Assembly: GCF_002944315.1 (NCBI RefSeq)
Contig: NZ_CP024314.1
Coordinates: forward strand, 248,001 to 312,000
DNA from: Rhizobium sp. NXC24
GTDB lineage: Bacteria > Pseudomonadota > Alphaproteobacteria > Rhizobiales > Rhizobiaceae
Reading direction: 5' to 3'
DNA: 64,000 nucleotides
Shown: positions 8,427 to 17,309 of the stretch, in pieces
How the letters are laid out: each line of letters begins with the position of its first letter
How positions within the stretch are numbered: position 1 is the first letter of the stretch
The notes under the pieces: generated by a model
Told to the model about the DNA's origin: nothing
The model's database searches: none
Seen by the model: the letters and a program-made list of their open reading frames with translations, nothing else
Translations under genes and position numbers: made by a program

Positions 8427-10463
8427 ATGTCGAACGATCCTCTTCTTCAGCCCTATAAATTAAAGCATCTGACGCTGCGAAACCGCATCATCGTGACATC
8501 CCACGAGCCGGCATATCCCGAGGACGGAATGCCGAAGGAACGGTATCGGGCTTACACGGTGGAGCGGGCGAAGGGCGGAGTGGCCTTGACGATGACGGCG
8601 GGATCTGCGGCCGTTTCGCGCGACAGTCCGCCGGTCTTCAACAACCTGCTCGCCTATAAGGACGAGATCGTTCCCTGGATCCGCGAAATGACCGATGCCG
8701 TTCACGAAGAGGGCGCGGCGATCATGATTCAGCTCACCCATCTCGGGCGCCGCACCCGTTGGGACAAGGGCGATTGGCTGCCGGTCGTGGCTCCATCGCA
8801 TCACCGCGAGGCGTCCCACCGCGCCTTTCCCAAGAAGATGGAAGACTGGGACATCGAGCGCATCATCAAGGACTTTGCGGATGCCGCCGAACGCATGAAA
8901 GCGGGCGGCATGGACGGGGTGGAGCTGGAGGCCTATGGCCATCTGATCGATCAGTTCGCGTCTCCGCTCACCAACGAACTCGACGCTCCCTATGGCGGCC
9001 CGCTGGAAAATCGGATGCGCTTCTGTTTCGATGTCTTCAAGGCGATGCGTGAACGCGTTGGTGACGACTTCATTCTCGGCATTCGCTACACCGCCGACGA
9101 ATGTCTTCCCGGCGGGACCGGTAAGGCAGAGGGTATCGAAATTTCCAAGCGGCTGCGCGATAGCGGTCTGGTCGACTACCTGAACGTCATCCGTGGTCAC
9201 ATCGACACCGATCCGGGCCTGACCGATGTCATTCCAATTCAGGGCATGGCCAATTCGCCGCATCTCGATTTTGCCGGTGAGATACGCGCCGCGACGAACT
9301 TCCCGACATTCCACGCCGCAAAAATTCCGGACGTTGCCACCGCCCGCCATGCCATCGCGGCCGGAAAAGTGGACATGGTCGGAATGACCCGCGCTCATAT
9401 GACCGATCCGCATATCGTGCGGAAGATCATCGAAAAGCGCGAGGAAGACATTCGGCCGTGCGTCGGCGCAAACTACTGTCTCGACCGCATCTACCAGGGC
9501 GGCATGGCATTCTGTATCCACAACGCCGCGACCGGCCGCGAGCAGACAATGCCTCATATCGCGTCGAAGGCTGACACCCGGAAGAAGGTTGTCATCGTCG
9601 GTGCCGGTCCTGCCGGTCTCGAGGCCGCCCGCGTCGCCGGGGAACGCGGCCATGACGTCGTCGTTTTCGAGGCGGCGAACAATCCGGGCGGCCAGATCCG
9701 GCTTACCGCGCAGAGCGAACGCCGGCGAGAGATGATCAGCATCATCGACTGGCGCATGAGCCAGTGCGAGAAGTATGACGTCAAGTTCCACTTCAACACC
9801 TGGGCGGAAGCGGAAACGGTTGCTGCGGAGAATCCGGACGTCGTCATCATCGCGACGGGCGGCTTGCCGCATACGGAGGTATTGTCGAAGGGCAACGAAC
9901 TCGTCGTGTCCTCGTGGGACATCATCTCCGGCGACGTGAAACCCGGCACGAACGTTTTGATCTTCGATGACGCCGGCGATCATGCGGGATTGCAGGCAGC
10001 CGAATTCCTGGCAAAGGCTGGCGCGAAGGTCGAGATCATGACGCCCGACCGCTCCTTCGCGCCGGAAGTCATGGCGATGAACCTCGTTCCTTACATGCGC
10101 TCGCTGCAGAAGCTCGATGTCACCTTTACCGTGACGTTCCGATTGGAGTCGGCTGAGAAGAATGGCAACCAGATCGTCGCCCATGTCGGAAGCGACTATG
10201 GTGGTGTCTCCAAGCAGCGTGTCGTCGACCAGATCGTCGTCAATCACGGCACCATTCCACTGGACGAACTGTATTTCGAGCTGAAGCCGCTCTCCAGTAA
10301 CTTCGGCGAAATATCGCACGATGAGCTTCTCGCAGGAAAACCCCAGTCCGTCGTTCGCAATCCGGAAGGAAAGTTCCAGTTGTTCCGGATCGGTGACGCC
10401 GTCGCGGCTCGCAACACGCATGCAGCGATCTACGATGGCCTTCGGATCGCGAAGGACATCTAG
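8427..10463 (+). CDS. stcD: N-methylproline demethylase-like flavoprotein (StcD/DgcA type)
   Basis: The 678-residue enzyme has the TMADH-type layout: an N-terminal FMN barrel (YKLKHLTLRNRIIVTSHEP), a cluster region near residues 347-365, and a nucleotide-binding C-terminal half (VVIVGAGPAGLEAARVAGE). Family knowledge for StcD and DgcA supports oxidative removal of an N-methyl group with release of formaldehyde and transfer of electrons to ETF. The next genes (etfBA, ETF-QO, formaldehyde oxidation) fit this exactly. One oddity: the cluster motif reads CVGANYC followed 11 residues later by C, so one of the usual four ligands is Ala. The start is the first ATG after the divergent operator region. 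Confidence 0.87.
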   Translation: MSNDPLLQPYKLKHLTLRNRIIVTSHEPAYPEDGMPKERYRAYTVERAKGGVALTMTAGSAAVSRDSPPVFNNLLAYKDEIVPWIREMTDAVHEEGAAIMIQLTHLGRRTRWDKGDWLPVVAPSHHREASHRAFPKKMEDWDIERIIKDFADAAERMKAGGMDGVELEAYGHLIDQFASPLTNELDAPYGGPLENRMRFCFDVFKAMRERVGDDFILGIRYTADECLPGGTGKAEGIEISKRLRDSGLVDYLNVIRGHIDTDPGLTDVIPIQGMANSPHLDFAGEIRAATNFPTFHAAKIPDVATARHAIAAGKVDMVGMTRAHMTDPHIVRKIIEKREEDIRPCVGANYCLDRIYQGGMAFCIHNAATGREQTMPHIASKADTRKKVVIVGAGPAGLEAARVAGERGHDVVVFEAANNPGGQIRLTAQSERRREMISIIDWRMSQCEKYDVKFHFNTWAEAETVAAENPDVVIIATGGLPHTEVLSKGNELVVSSWDIISGDVKPGTNVLIFDDAGDHAGLQAAEFLAKAGAKVEIMTPDRSFAPEVMAMNLVPYMRSLQKLDVTFTVTFRLESAEKNGNQIVAHVGSDYGGVSKQRVVDQIVVNHGTIPLDELYFELKPLSSNFGEISHDELLAGKPQSVVRNPEGKFQLFRIGDAVAARNTHAAIYDGLRIAKDI

Positions 10464-10503
10464 CGCGGGAGGACGGTTGGTCGATCCGGCGGGAGGGGAT
10501 GGA

Positions 10504-11118
10504 ATGAGCCAAAGAAATGAGGACCTGCAGCACTTCATCGACGCTGCTTTCGTAGCCTTCGACAAATGTGTGAAAGATCCGCAGGGTCGCCGCTCGATCG
10601 CGGAAATCTTTTCGGCGCTGGAACGTCCAGGCATGCAAAGGGAAGGGAATGGCAGCCGTCTTCCGGTCTGCGCGTTCCTTGCCGACGCCTTGTCCGTCCA
10701 CACGTCCGATCCTGCTCTTCGGCGCATAATGGAGCTTTTTCGGCGAGTTGAACCTCTGCTCGAGTGGAGACAGCGAACCAAGTATGATGCCGCCACGGCC
10801 AGCGAGAATTTCCTTGATGGCCACGCCAATGCGATGATCATTGGCCCGGGCGGTTTGGAAATTCGCAACGACCTCTGGTTCGGAGTAACCCTCTTGGCGC
10901 CCAGAGTTCGCTATCCGGATCACAATCACCCTCCTGAAGAAACCTATCTCGTGCTGTCTGATGGCGAGTTCCGGCAAGAGGACGGGGATTGGTTTTCGCC
11001 CGGTATCGGCGGGTCGTTCTATAATATCCCCGGTATCAAACATGCCATGAGATCGGTCGACACGCCTCTCTTCGCCTTCTGGGTGTTGCTTGCCGAACGA
11101 CCGCACACGGAACAATGA
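10504..11118 (+). CDS. DddQ/DMSP-lyase-like cupin protein
   Basis: The 204-residue protein carries a cupin core with the block YPDHNHPPEETY and a later His in GIKHAM. The residues Tyr137, His140, His142, Glu146, Tyr148 and His180 have the same spacing as the metal and catalytic residues I recall for DddQ, an enzyme that cleaves dimethylsulfoniopropionate to dimethyl sulfide and acrylate. ATG 10504 is preceded by GGGAGGGGATGG, a strong ribosome site, 40 bp after the demethylase stop. Its place between a betaine demethylase and etfBA suggests it acts on a betaine-type zwitterion. Whether the substrate is DMSP or a nitrogen betaine is open. Confidence 0.78.
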   Translation: MSQRNEDLQHFIDAAFVAFDKCVKDPQGRRSIAEIFSALERPGMQREGNGSRLPVCAFLADALSVHTSDPALRRIMELFRRVEPLLEWRQRTKYDAATASENFLDGHANAMIIGPGGLEIRNDLWFGVTLLAPRVRYPDHNHPPEETYLVLSDGEFRQEDGDWFSPGIGGSFYNIPGIKHAMRSVDTPLFAFWVLLAERPHTEQ

Positions 11119-11130
11119 AAGGGGTCCGCC

Positions 11131-11880
11131 ATGAAGATTCTCGTCCCGGTGAAGCGGGTGGTTGATTACAACGTGAAGATCCGTGTGAAGGCGGATGGCA
11201 CGGGTGTCGAGCTTGCGAATGTGAAGATGTCGATGAACCCGTTCGACGAGATCTCGGTCGAGGAAGCGCTGCGGCTGAAGGAGGCCGGCAAGGCCGAAGA
11301 GGTGGTGGTGGTGTCGATCGGCCCGGCCAAGGCCGAGGAGACGCTGAGGACGGCGCTGGCCATGGGGGCGGATCGTGCGGTGCTGGTCGAGACCGACGAT
11401 CAAGTCGAGCCGCTGGCGGTGGCGAAGATCCTGAAAGGCGTGGCCGAGGCCGAACAGCCCGGCCTGATCATCGTCGGCAAGCAGGCGATCGATGATGATA
11501 GCAACCAGACCGGCCAGATGCTGGCGGCGCTGCTCGGTTCGGCGCAGGCAACCTTTGCCTCGAAGATCGAGATCGGCGATGGCAAGGCGACTGTCACCCG
11601 CGAGGTCGATGGTGGCCTGCAGACGATCGAGGTCAAGCTGCCGGCGGTGGTCACGACGGACCTGCGCCTCAACGAGCCGCGTTATGCCTCGCTGCCGAAC
11701 ATCATGAAGGCGAAGAAGAAGCCGCTCGACAAGAAGGCACCTGCCGATTTCGGCGTCTCCACCGAGCCGCGCCTGAAGGTGCTGAAGACCGAGGAGCCGT
11801 CGGGCCGCAAGGCGGGCGTCAAGGTCAAGTCGGTGGCCGAGCTGGTCGAAAAACTCAAGACCGAAGCCGGCGTGCTGTAA
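11131..11880 (+). CDS. etfB: Electron transfer flavoprotein beta subunit
   Basis: The 249-residue protein matches EtfB from the first residues ([20 protein letters not shown]). It has the AMP-binding region around [24 protein letters not shown] and the ETF recognition loop ([20 protein letters not shown]) that docks onto partner dehydrogenases. It starts 12 bp after the cupin gene and 27 bp before etfA. It accepts electrons from the demethylase and passes them, with EtfA, to the quinone oxidoreductase encoded next. Confidence 0.96.
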   Translation: MKILVPVKRVVDYNVKIRVKADGTGVELANVKMSMNPFDEISVEEALRLKEAGKAEEVVVVSIGPAKAEETLRTALAMGADRAVLVETDDQVEPLAVAKILKGVAEAEQPGLIIVGKQAIDDDSNQTGQMLAALLGSAQATFASKIEIGDGKATVTREVDGGLQTIEVKLPAVVTTDLRLNEPRYASLPNIMKAKKKPLDKKAPADFGVSTEPRLKVLKTEEPSGRKAGVKVKSVAELVEKLKTEAGVL

Positions 11881-11907
11881 TCCAGTCCGAACGAGGAGTT
11901 AGACACC

Positions 11908-12849
11908 ATGGCCATTCTTCTTCTGGCTGATCATGACAGCAACCATCTATCCGACCAGACCGCTAAGGCGCTGACGGCGGCGACCCAGATCGCCCAGGGA
12001 ACGGGAAGCGACGTGCACATCCTCGTCGCCGGCGCTGGCGCCAACACTGCGGCCGAGCAGGCAGCGAAACTCTCCGGCGTCTCCAAGGTGCTGGTTGCCG
12101 ACGATGCGAGCCTTGCCAACAATCTCGCCGAGCCGCTTGCCGATCTCATCGTGTCGCTCGCCGCTTCCTATGACACCATCCTGACGGCGGCCACCTCGGT
12201 CGGCAAAAACGTCATGCCGCGGGTTGCCGCTTTGCTCGATGTCGCCCAGGTCTCGGAAATCATCGAGGTCGTCTCCGCCGATACCTTCAAGCGGCCGATC
12301 TATGCCGGCAATGCCATTCAGACGGTGCAGTCGACCGATGCCAAGAAGGTCATCACCGTGCGCACCGCTTCCTTCGCCTCTGCCGCAGACGGTGGTTCGG
12401 CCAGCATCGAGGCGATCCCGGCGGTCGCCAATCCCGGCCTGTCCAGCTTCGTCGCCGATGCGCTGTCGGCGTCCGACCGTCCGGAACTCACCTCCGCGAA
12501 GATCATCATCTCCGGCGGCCGCGCGCTCGGTTCGGCGGAAAAGTTCAAGGAAGTCATTCTTCCCGTCGCCGACAAGCTTGGGGCTGCCGTCGGCGCCAGC
12601 CGCGCTGCCGTCGATGCCGGCTATGCCCCGAACGACTGGCAGGTCGGGCAGACCGGCAAGGTGGTGGCACCGCAACTCTACATCGCCTGCGGCATATCCG
12701 GTGCCATCCAGCATCTCGCCGGCATGAAGGATAGCAAGGTCATCGTCGCCATCAACAAGGACGAAGAGGCACCGATCTTCCAGATCGCCGACTACGGCCT
12801 CGTCGCCGATCTCTTCGAGGCCCTGCCGGAACTCGAAAAGGCACTGTGA
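11908..12849 (+). CDS. etfA: Electron transfer flavoprotein alpha subunit
   Basis: The 313-residue protein starts [20 protein letters not shown] and carries the C-terminal FAD domain with [20 protein letters not shown] and [20 protein letters not shown], the EtfA signature. With EtfB it forms the soluble heterodimer that carries single electrons from flavin dehydrogenases. The ribosome site AACGAGGAGTTAG precedes it. The stop lies 7 bp before the ETF-QO start, so the three genes form a compact electron-transfer unit inside the betaine operon. Confidence 0.96.
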   Translation: MAILLLADHDSNHLSDQTAKALTAATQIAQGTGSDVHILVAGAGANTAAEQAAKLSGVSKVLVADDASLANNLAEPLADLIVSLAASYDTILTAATSVGKNVMPRVAALLDVAQVSEIIEVVSADTFKRPIYAGNAIQTVQSTDAKKVITVRTASFASAADGGSASIEAIPAVANPGLSSFVADALSASDRPELTSAKIIISGGRALGSAEKFKEVILPVADKLGAAVGASRAAVDAGYAPNDWQVGQTGKVVAPQLYIACGISGAIQHLAGMKDSKVIVAINKDEEAPIFQIADYGLVADLFEALPELEKAL

Positions 12850-12856
12850 TATCGCA

Positions 12857-14521
12857 ATGACCGACGCTAGCGAGCTGCCAGAACGCGAAAGCATGGAATT
12901 CGACGTGGTGATCGTCGGAGCGGGGCCGGCTGGCCTGTCTGCGGCGATCCGTCTGAAGCAGGTCAATCCCGATTTGACCGTCGTCGTGCTGGAGAAGGGT
13001 GCCGAGGTCGGCGCCCATATCCTGTCGGGCGCCGTCGTCGATCCCATCGGCATCGACCGCCTGCTCCCCGGCTGGCGGGAAGAAGACGGCCATCCCTTCA
13101 AGACGAAGGTGACGGACGATCACTTCCTGGTGCTCGGACCGGCCGGCTCCGTCCGCCTGCCGAATGCGCTGATGCCGCCGCTGATGAACAATCACGGCAA
13201 TTATATCGTCTCGCTCGGCAACGTCTGTCGCTGGCTCGCCGAAAAGGCGGAGGCCCTCGGCGTCGAGATCTATCCCGGCTTTGCCGCCACCGAAGTGCTT
13301 TACAATGACGAAGGTGCCGTCATCGGTGTTGCCACCGGCGACATGGGTATCGAAAAGAATGGCGAGCCCGGCCCGAACTATACCCGCGGCATGGCGCTGC
13401 TCGGCAAATACGTGCTGATTGGCGAAGGCGTGCGCGGTTCGCTTGCCAAGCAGCTGATTGCCAGGTTCAAGCTCGATGAGGGACGTGACGTGCCGAAGTT
13501 CGGCATCGGCCTCAAGGAACTCTGGCAGGTCAAGCCCGAGCACCACAAACAGGGCCTGGTGCAGCACTCCTTCGGCTGGCCTTTGGGCATGAAGACCGGC
13601 GGCGGTTCGTTCCTCTATCACCTCGAAGACAATCTCGTCGCCGTCGGCTTCGTTGTGCACCTCAATTACAAGAACCCCTATCTCTATCCCTTCGAGGAAT
13701 TCCAGCGCTTCAAGACGCACCCGGCGATCCGCTCCACCTTCGAGGGCGGCAAGCGCCTCTCCTATGGGGCACGCGCCATCACCGAAGGCGGCTGGCAATC
13801 GGTGCCGAAGCTTTCCTTCCCCGGCGGGGCGCTGATCGGCTGTTCGGCCGGTTTCGTCAACGTGCCGCGCATCAAGGGCAGCCACAATGCGGTGCTGTCG
13901 GGCATGCTGGCGGCCGACAAGATCGCCGCGGCGATCGCCGCTGGCCGCGCCAATGACGAGGTGATCGAGATCGAAAACGAGTGGCGCCAGACGGACATCG
14001 GCAAGGACCTGAAGAAGGTCCGCAACGTCAAGCCGCTGTGGTCGAAGTTCGGCACGGCGATAGGCGTGGCGCTCGGCGGTCTCGACATGTGGACGAACAC
14101 GCTATTCGGCTTCTCCTTCTTCGGCACGCTGAAACACGGCAAGACCGATGCGCAGTCACTGGAGCCGGCGGCCCAGCACAAGCCGATTTCCTATCCGAAG
14201 CCGGACGGCGTTCTGACCTTCGACCGTCTGTCGTCGGTGTTCCTGTCGAACACCAATCATGAAGAAGACCAGCCGGTGCATCTCAAGGTCAAGGATATGG
14301 ACCTGCAGAAGCGCTCCGAGCACGACATCTATGCCGGCCCGTCGACGCGCTACTGTCCGGCCGGCGTCTATGAATGGGTGGAAAAGGACGGCAAGGATAC
14401 CTTCGTCATCAACGCCCAGAACTGCGTGCACTGCAAGACCTGCGACATCAAGGACCCCAACCAGAACATCAACTGGGTGCCGCCGCAGGGCGGCGAGGGG
14501 CCAGTCTATCCAAATATGTAA
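12857..14521 (+). CDS. Electron transfer flavoprotein:ubiquinone oxidoreductase
   Basis: The 554-residue protein has an N-terminal FAD site (DVVIVGAGPAGLSAAIRLKQ), a monotopic membrane-association region, and a C-terminal [4Fe-4S] site (RYCPAGVYEW and NCVHCKTCDIKDPNQNINW). The family oxidises reduced ETF at the inner membrane and reduces ubiquinone. The start is 7 bp after etfA. Rhizobia usually also have a general chromosomal copy; this one appears dedicated to the electrons released by betaine demethylation, an inference from its position. Confidence 0.96.
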   Translation: MTDASELPERESMEFDVVIVGAGPAGLSAAIRLKQVNPDLTVVVLEKGAEVGAHILSGAVVDPIGIDRLLPGWREEDGHPFKTKVTDDHFLVLGPAGSVRLPNALMPPLMNNHGNYIVSLGNVCRWLAEKAEALGVEIYPGFAATEVLYNDEGAVIGVATGDMGIEKNGEPGPNYTRGMALLGKYVLIGEGVRGSLAKQLIARFKLDEGRDVPKFGIGLKELWQVKPEHHKQGLVQHSFGWPLGMKTGGGSFLYHLEDNLVAVGFVVHLNYKNPYLYPFEEFQRFKTHPAIRSTFEGGKRLSYGARAITEGGWQSVPKLSFPGGALIGCSAGFVNVPRIKGSHNAVLSGMLAADKIAAAIAAGRANDEVIEIENEWRQTDIGKDLKKVRNVKPLWSKFGTAIGVALGGLDMWTNTLFGFSFFGTLKHGKTDAQSLEPAAQHKPISYPKPDGVLTFDRLSSVFLSNTNHEEDQPVHLKVKDMDLQKRSEHDIYAGPSTRYCPAGVYEWVEKDGKDTFVINAQNCVHCKTCDIKDPNQNINWVPPQGGEGPVYPNM

Positions 14522-14554
14522 AACCGCGAACGAAACGAGAAGGGAACCACATCC

Positions 14555-15682
14555 ATGGACGTACGCGCCGCCGTAGCCGTTGCCGCCGGTAAACCGCTGG
14601 AAGTCATGACCGTTCAGCTCGATGGCCCGAAGGCCGGCGAGGTGCTGATCGAGGTCAAGGCGACCGGCATCTGCCACACCGACGATTTCACCCTGTCGGG
14701 CGCCGATCCGGAGGGCCTGTTTCCGGCGATCCTCGGCCATGAGGGCGCCGGCATCGTCGTCGATGTCGGCCCGGGGGTGACCTCGGTCAGGAAGGGCGAT
14801 CACGTCATTCCGCTTTATACGCCCGAATGCCGCGAATGTTATTCCTGCCTCAGCCGCAAGACCAATCTCTGCACCGCGATCCGTTCGACCCAGGGTCAGG
14901 GCCTGATGCCGGACGGCACCTCGCGCTTTTCGATCGGCAAGGACAAGATCCATCACTATATGGGCTGCTCGACCTTCGCCAATTTCACCGTGCTGCCCGA
15001 GATTGCCGTTGCCAAGGTCAATCCCGACGCTCCCTTCGACAAGATCTGCTATATCGGCTGCGGCGTCACCACCGGCATCGGTGCGGTCATCAACACCGCC
15101 AAGGTGGAGATCGGTTCGACGGCGATCGTCTTCGGTCTTGGCGGCATCGGCCTCAACGTCCTGCAGGGCCTGAAGCTTGCCGGCGCCGACATGATCATCG
15201 GTGTCGACATCAACAACGACCGCAAGGCCTGGGGCGAGAAATTCGGCATGACGCATTTCGTCAATCCGAAGGAGGTCGGTGACGACATCGTGCCCCATCT
15301 CGTCAATCTGACGAAGCGCAATGGCGACCTCATCGGCGGGGCCGACTATACGTTCGACTGCACCGGCAACACCAAGGTGATGCGCCAGGCGCTGGAATCG
15401 TCGCACCGCGGCTGGGGCAAGTCGGTCATCATCGGCGTTGCCGGCGCCGGCCAGGAAATCTCGACCCGTCCCTTCCAGCTCGTCACCGGCCGCAACTGGA
15501 TGGGCACGGCCTTCGGCGGCGCCCGTGGCCGCACCGATGTGCCGAAGATCGTCGACTGGTACATGCAGGGCAAGATCCAGATCGACCCGATGATCACCCA
15601 CACCATGCCGCTCGAGGACATCAACAAGGGCTTCGACATGATGCACAAGGGCGAAAGCATCCGCGGCGTCGTGGTCTATTAA
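14555..15682 (+). CDS. frmA: S-(hydroxymethyl)glutathione dehydrogenase (class III alcohol dehydrogenase)
   Basis: The 375-residue zinc enzyme shows catalytic-zinc motifs (GICHTDDFTLSG, GHEGAGIVVDVG), a structural-zinc lobe with C-x2-C-x2-C-x7-C spacing (CRECYSCLSRKTNLC), and an NAD-binding motif (FGLGGIGLNVLQGLKLAGA). It oxidises the formaldehyde-glutathione adduct to S-formylglutathione. It follows ETF-QO by 33 bp and precedes the hydrolase gene by 4 bp, so formaldehyde removal is built into the same operon that produces it. Confidence 0.95.
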   Translation: MDVRAAVAVAAGKPLEVMTVQLDGPKAGEVLIEVKATGICHTDDFTLSGADPEGLFPAILGHEGAGIVVDVGPGVTSVRKGDHVIPLYTPECRECYSCLSRKTNLCTAIRSTQGQGLMPDGTSRFSIGKDKIHHYMGCSTFANFTVLPEIAVAKVNPDAPFDKICYIGCGVTTGIGAVINTAKVEIGSTAIVFGLGGIGLNVLQGLKLAGADMIIGVDINNDRKAWGEKFGMTHFVNPKEVGDDIVPHLVNLTKRNGDLIGGADYTFDCTGNTKVMRQALESSHRGWGKSVIIGVAGAGQEISTRPFQLVTGRNWMGTAFGGARGRTDVPKIVDWYMQGKIQIDPMITHTMPLEDINKGFDMMHKGESIRGVVVY

Positions 15683-15686
15683 GGCG

Positions 15687-16520
15687 ATGAAGACCATATC
15701 GAAAGAGAGATCGTTCGGCGGAACGCAGGGCGTCTACTCGCATGCGTCACAGGCGTGCGGGTGCGAGATGACGTTCGCCGTCTACGTCCCACCGCAGGCC
15801 GCCGAACGCCAATGTCCAGTCCTCTGGTATCTCTCCGGCCTCACCTGCACGCATGCAAACGTCATGGACAAGGGGGAGTACAGGCGGCTTGCCGCACATC
15901 TCGGCATCATCATCGTCTGCCCGGACACAAGTCCCAGAGGGGATGGAATTCCGGACGAGCCGGAAAACTGGCAGATGGGCAAGGGCGCCGGCTTCTATCT
16001 CGACGCCACGCAGGAGCCATGGGCCGAGAACTATCAGATGTACACCCACATCACCCAGGAGCTGCCCGCCTTGGTCGCTGAGGAGTTCAACGCCGACATG
16101 GAGCGGCAAGGGATTTTCGGCCATTCGATGGGCGGGCACGGGGCGATAACCATCGCTCTCAAGAATCCGGATCGCTACCGAAGCTGCTCGGCCTTCGCAC
16201 CGATCAGCCGCCCGAGTGTCTCCGGATGGTCGAAGCCGGCATTGGAGAAATATCTCGGACCCGACCAGCAAAGCTGGCGCGAGTACGACGCCTGCGCGCT
16301 GATAGAGGACGGACGCAGATTTCCGGAAATGCTTGTCGATCAGGGAACGGCTGACAGCTTCCTCGAAGACGGGCTCCGCCCGAACGAGCTGAAGGCGGCG
16401 TGCGACGCCGCCGGCATCTCGCTTCGCCTCAGGATGCAGGAAGGCTACGGCCACTCCTACAGCTTCATCTCGACTTTCATGGACGATCACCTGCGCTGGC
16501 ACGCCGAGAGGCTAGCGTAG
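15687..16520 (+). CDS. fghA: S-formylglutathione hydrolase
   Basis: The 277-residue esterase D-type protein has the nucleophile elbow GHSMGGHGAI, an early oxyanion region (VLWYLSGLTCTHANVMDKGE) and a late catalytic His in GYGHSYSF. It hydrolyses S-formylglutathione to formate and glutathione, the step after the dehydrogenase encoded immediately upstream (4-bp gap). Length and motifs agree with the family; no oddity is seen. Confidence 0.94.
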   Translation: MKTISKERSFGGTQGVYSHASQACGCEMTFAVYVPPQAAERQCPVLWYLSGLTCTHANVMDKGEYRRLAAHLGIIIVCPDTSPRGDGIPDEPENWQMGKGAGFYLDATQEPWAENYQMYTHITQELPALVAEEFNADMERQGIFGHSMGGHGAITIALKNPDRYRSCSAFAPISRPSVSGWSKPALEKYLGPDQQSWREYDACALIEDGRRFPEMLVDQGTADSFLEDGLRPNELKAACDAAGISLRLRMQEGYGHSYSFISTFMDDHLRWHAERLA

Positions 16521-16590
16521 AAGGCTCACGAGAGAACTACAGCTCGGTCACGGCATTCTGCGGTGACCCAGGAGGAAGGGAGAAACCTCA

Positions 16591-17163
16591 ATGACGAGCA
16601 TATCAATACATCCGACGGTCGACTCCGGATATCGGGCGACCGACGCATCCTTTTCCGGCGGCACCCTCATCTGCAATTGCGCAAGCAACCCGGTGAAGGT
16701 CCGCATCAAGGGCGACATCGCGCACAATCATGCCTGCGGCTGCACGAAATGCTGGAAACCCGAAGGTGCGGTATTCTCTGTGGTCGCCGTCGCGCCGACG
16801 GAGAATGTCGAAGTTGTGGAGAACGGCGACAAACTCGCGGTCGTTGACCCGTCGGCGCTGATCCAGCGTCATGCGTGCAAGGAATGCGGCGTCCATATGT
16901 ATGGACCTGTCGAGCGCGATCATCCCTTCAAGGGACTGTCTTTCGTTCATCCCGAGCGTTTCGAGGGGAAGGGTTGGGCCGCGCCCGGCTTTGCCGCGTT
17001 CGTTTCGTCGATTATCGAAAGCGGATACGACCCAACCAAAATGGATGCCGTGCGAGCCCGTCTGAAAGAACAGGGTCTCGAGCCCTATGATTGCCTCAAC
17101 CCGGCGCTGATGGATTACATCGCCACCTGGACAGTCAAGAAAAACGGCGTACTGGCCGCCTGA
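16591..17163 (+). CDS. gfa: Glutathione-dependent formaldehyde-activating enzyme (Gfa)
   Basis: The 190-residue protein has the Gfa zinc motifs: [28 protein letters not shown] with paired cysteines, and [14 protein letters not shown]. In Paracoccus this family promotes condensation of formaldehyde with glutathione, although a carrier rather than catalytic role has been argued. The ribosome site GGAGGAAGGG precedes ATG 16591. It is the last gene of the demethylation operon and completes the set Gfa, FrmA and FghA for formaldehyde oxidation. Confidence 0.93.
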   Translation: MTSISIHPTVDSGYRATDASFSGGTLICNCASNPVKVRIKGDIAHNHACGCTKCWKPEGAVFSVVAVAPTENVEVVENGDKLAVVDPSALIQRHACKECGVHMYGPVERDHPFKGLSFVHPERFEGKGWAAPGFAAFVSSIIESGYDPTKMDAVRARLKEQGLEPYDCLNPALMDYIATWTVKKNGVLAA

Positions 17164-17185
17164 GAATAGATCAAATCATGCAAAA

Positions 17186-17212
17186 GGCCGCCTGGCAAAC
17201 CACCAGGCGGCC
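17186..17212 (+). terminator. Stem-loop after gfa
   Basis: A perfect 10-bp GC-rich stem (GGCCGCCTGG / CCAGGCGGCC) with a 7-base loop lies 22 bp after the gfa stop. The T-run after it is weak on the plus strand, while four A's precede it, so it may work in both directions or as an RNA-stabilising hairpin. It ends the long plus-strand betaine operon. Confidence 0.6.
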
Positions 17213-17309
17213 ATTACCGTCAGCGAATTTGGCGCCTTGACATAATGAAATGTAATGCAAAAAACTGCTGAGGCTGGTGCGGCTGCACTCCTCATCAATA
17301 AGGTTTTCC

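Noticed and set aside
8460..10868. Long minus-strand open frame of about 800 codons opposite stcD and the cupin gene
   Set aside because: It is antisense to two well-supported genes, has no domain pattern, and its composition is that of the complementary strand of GC-rich coding DNA.
14156..15697. Minus-strand open frame of about 510 codons opposite frmA
   Set aside because: It is fully antisense to the formaldehyde dehydrogenase gene and rich in His/Asp/Arg typical of reverse-frame translation.
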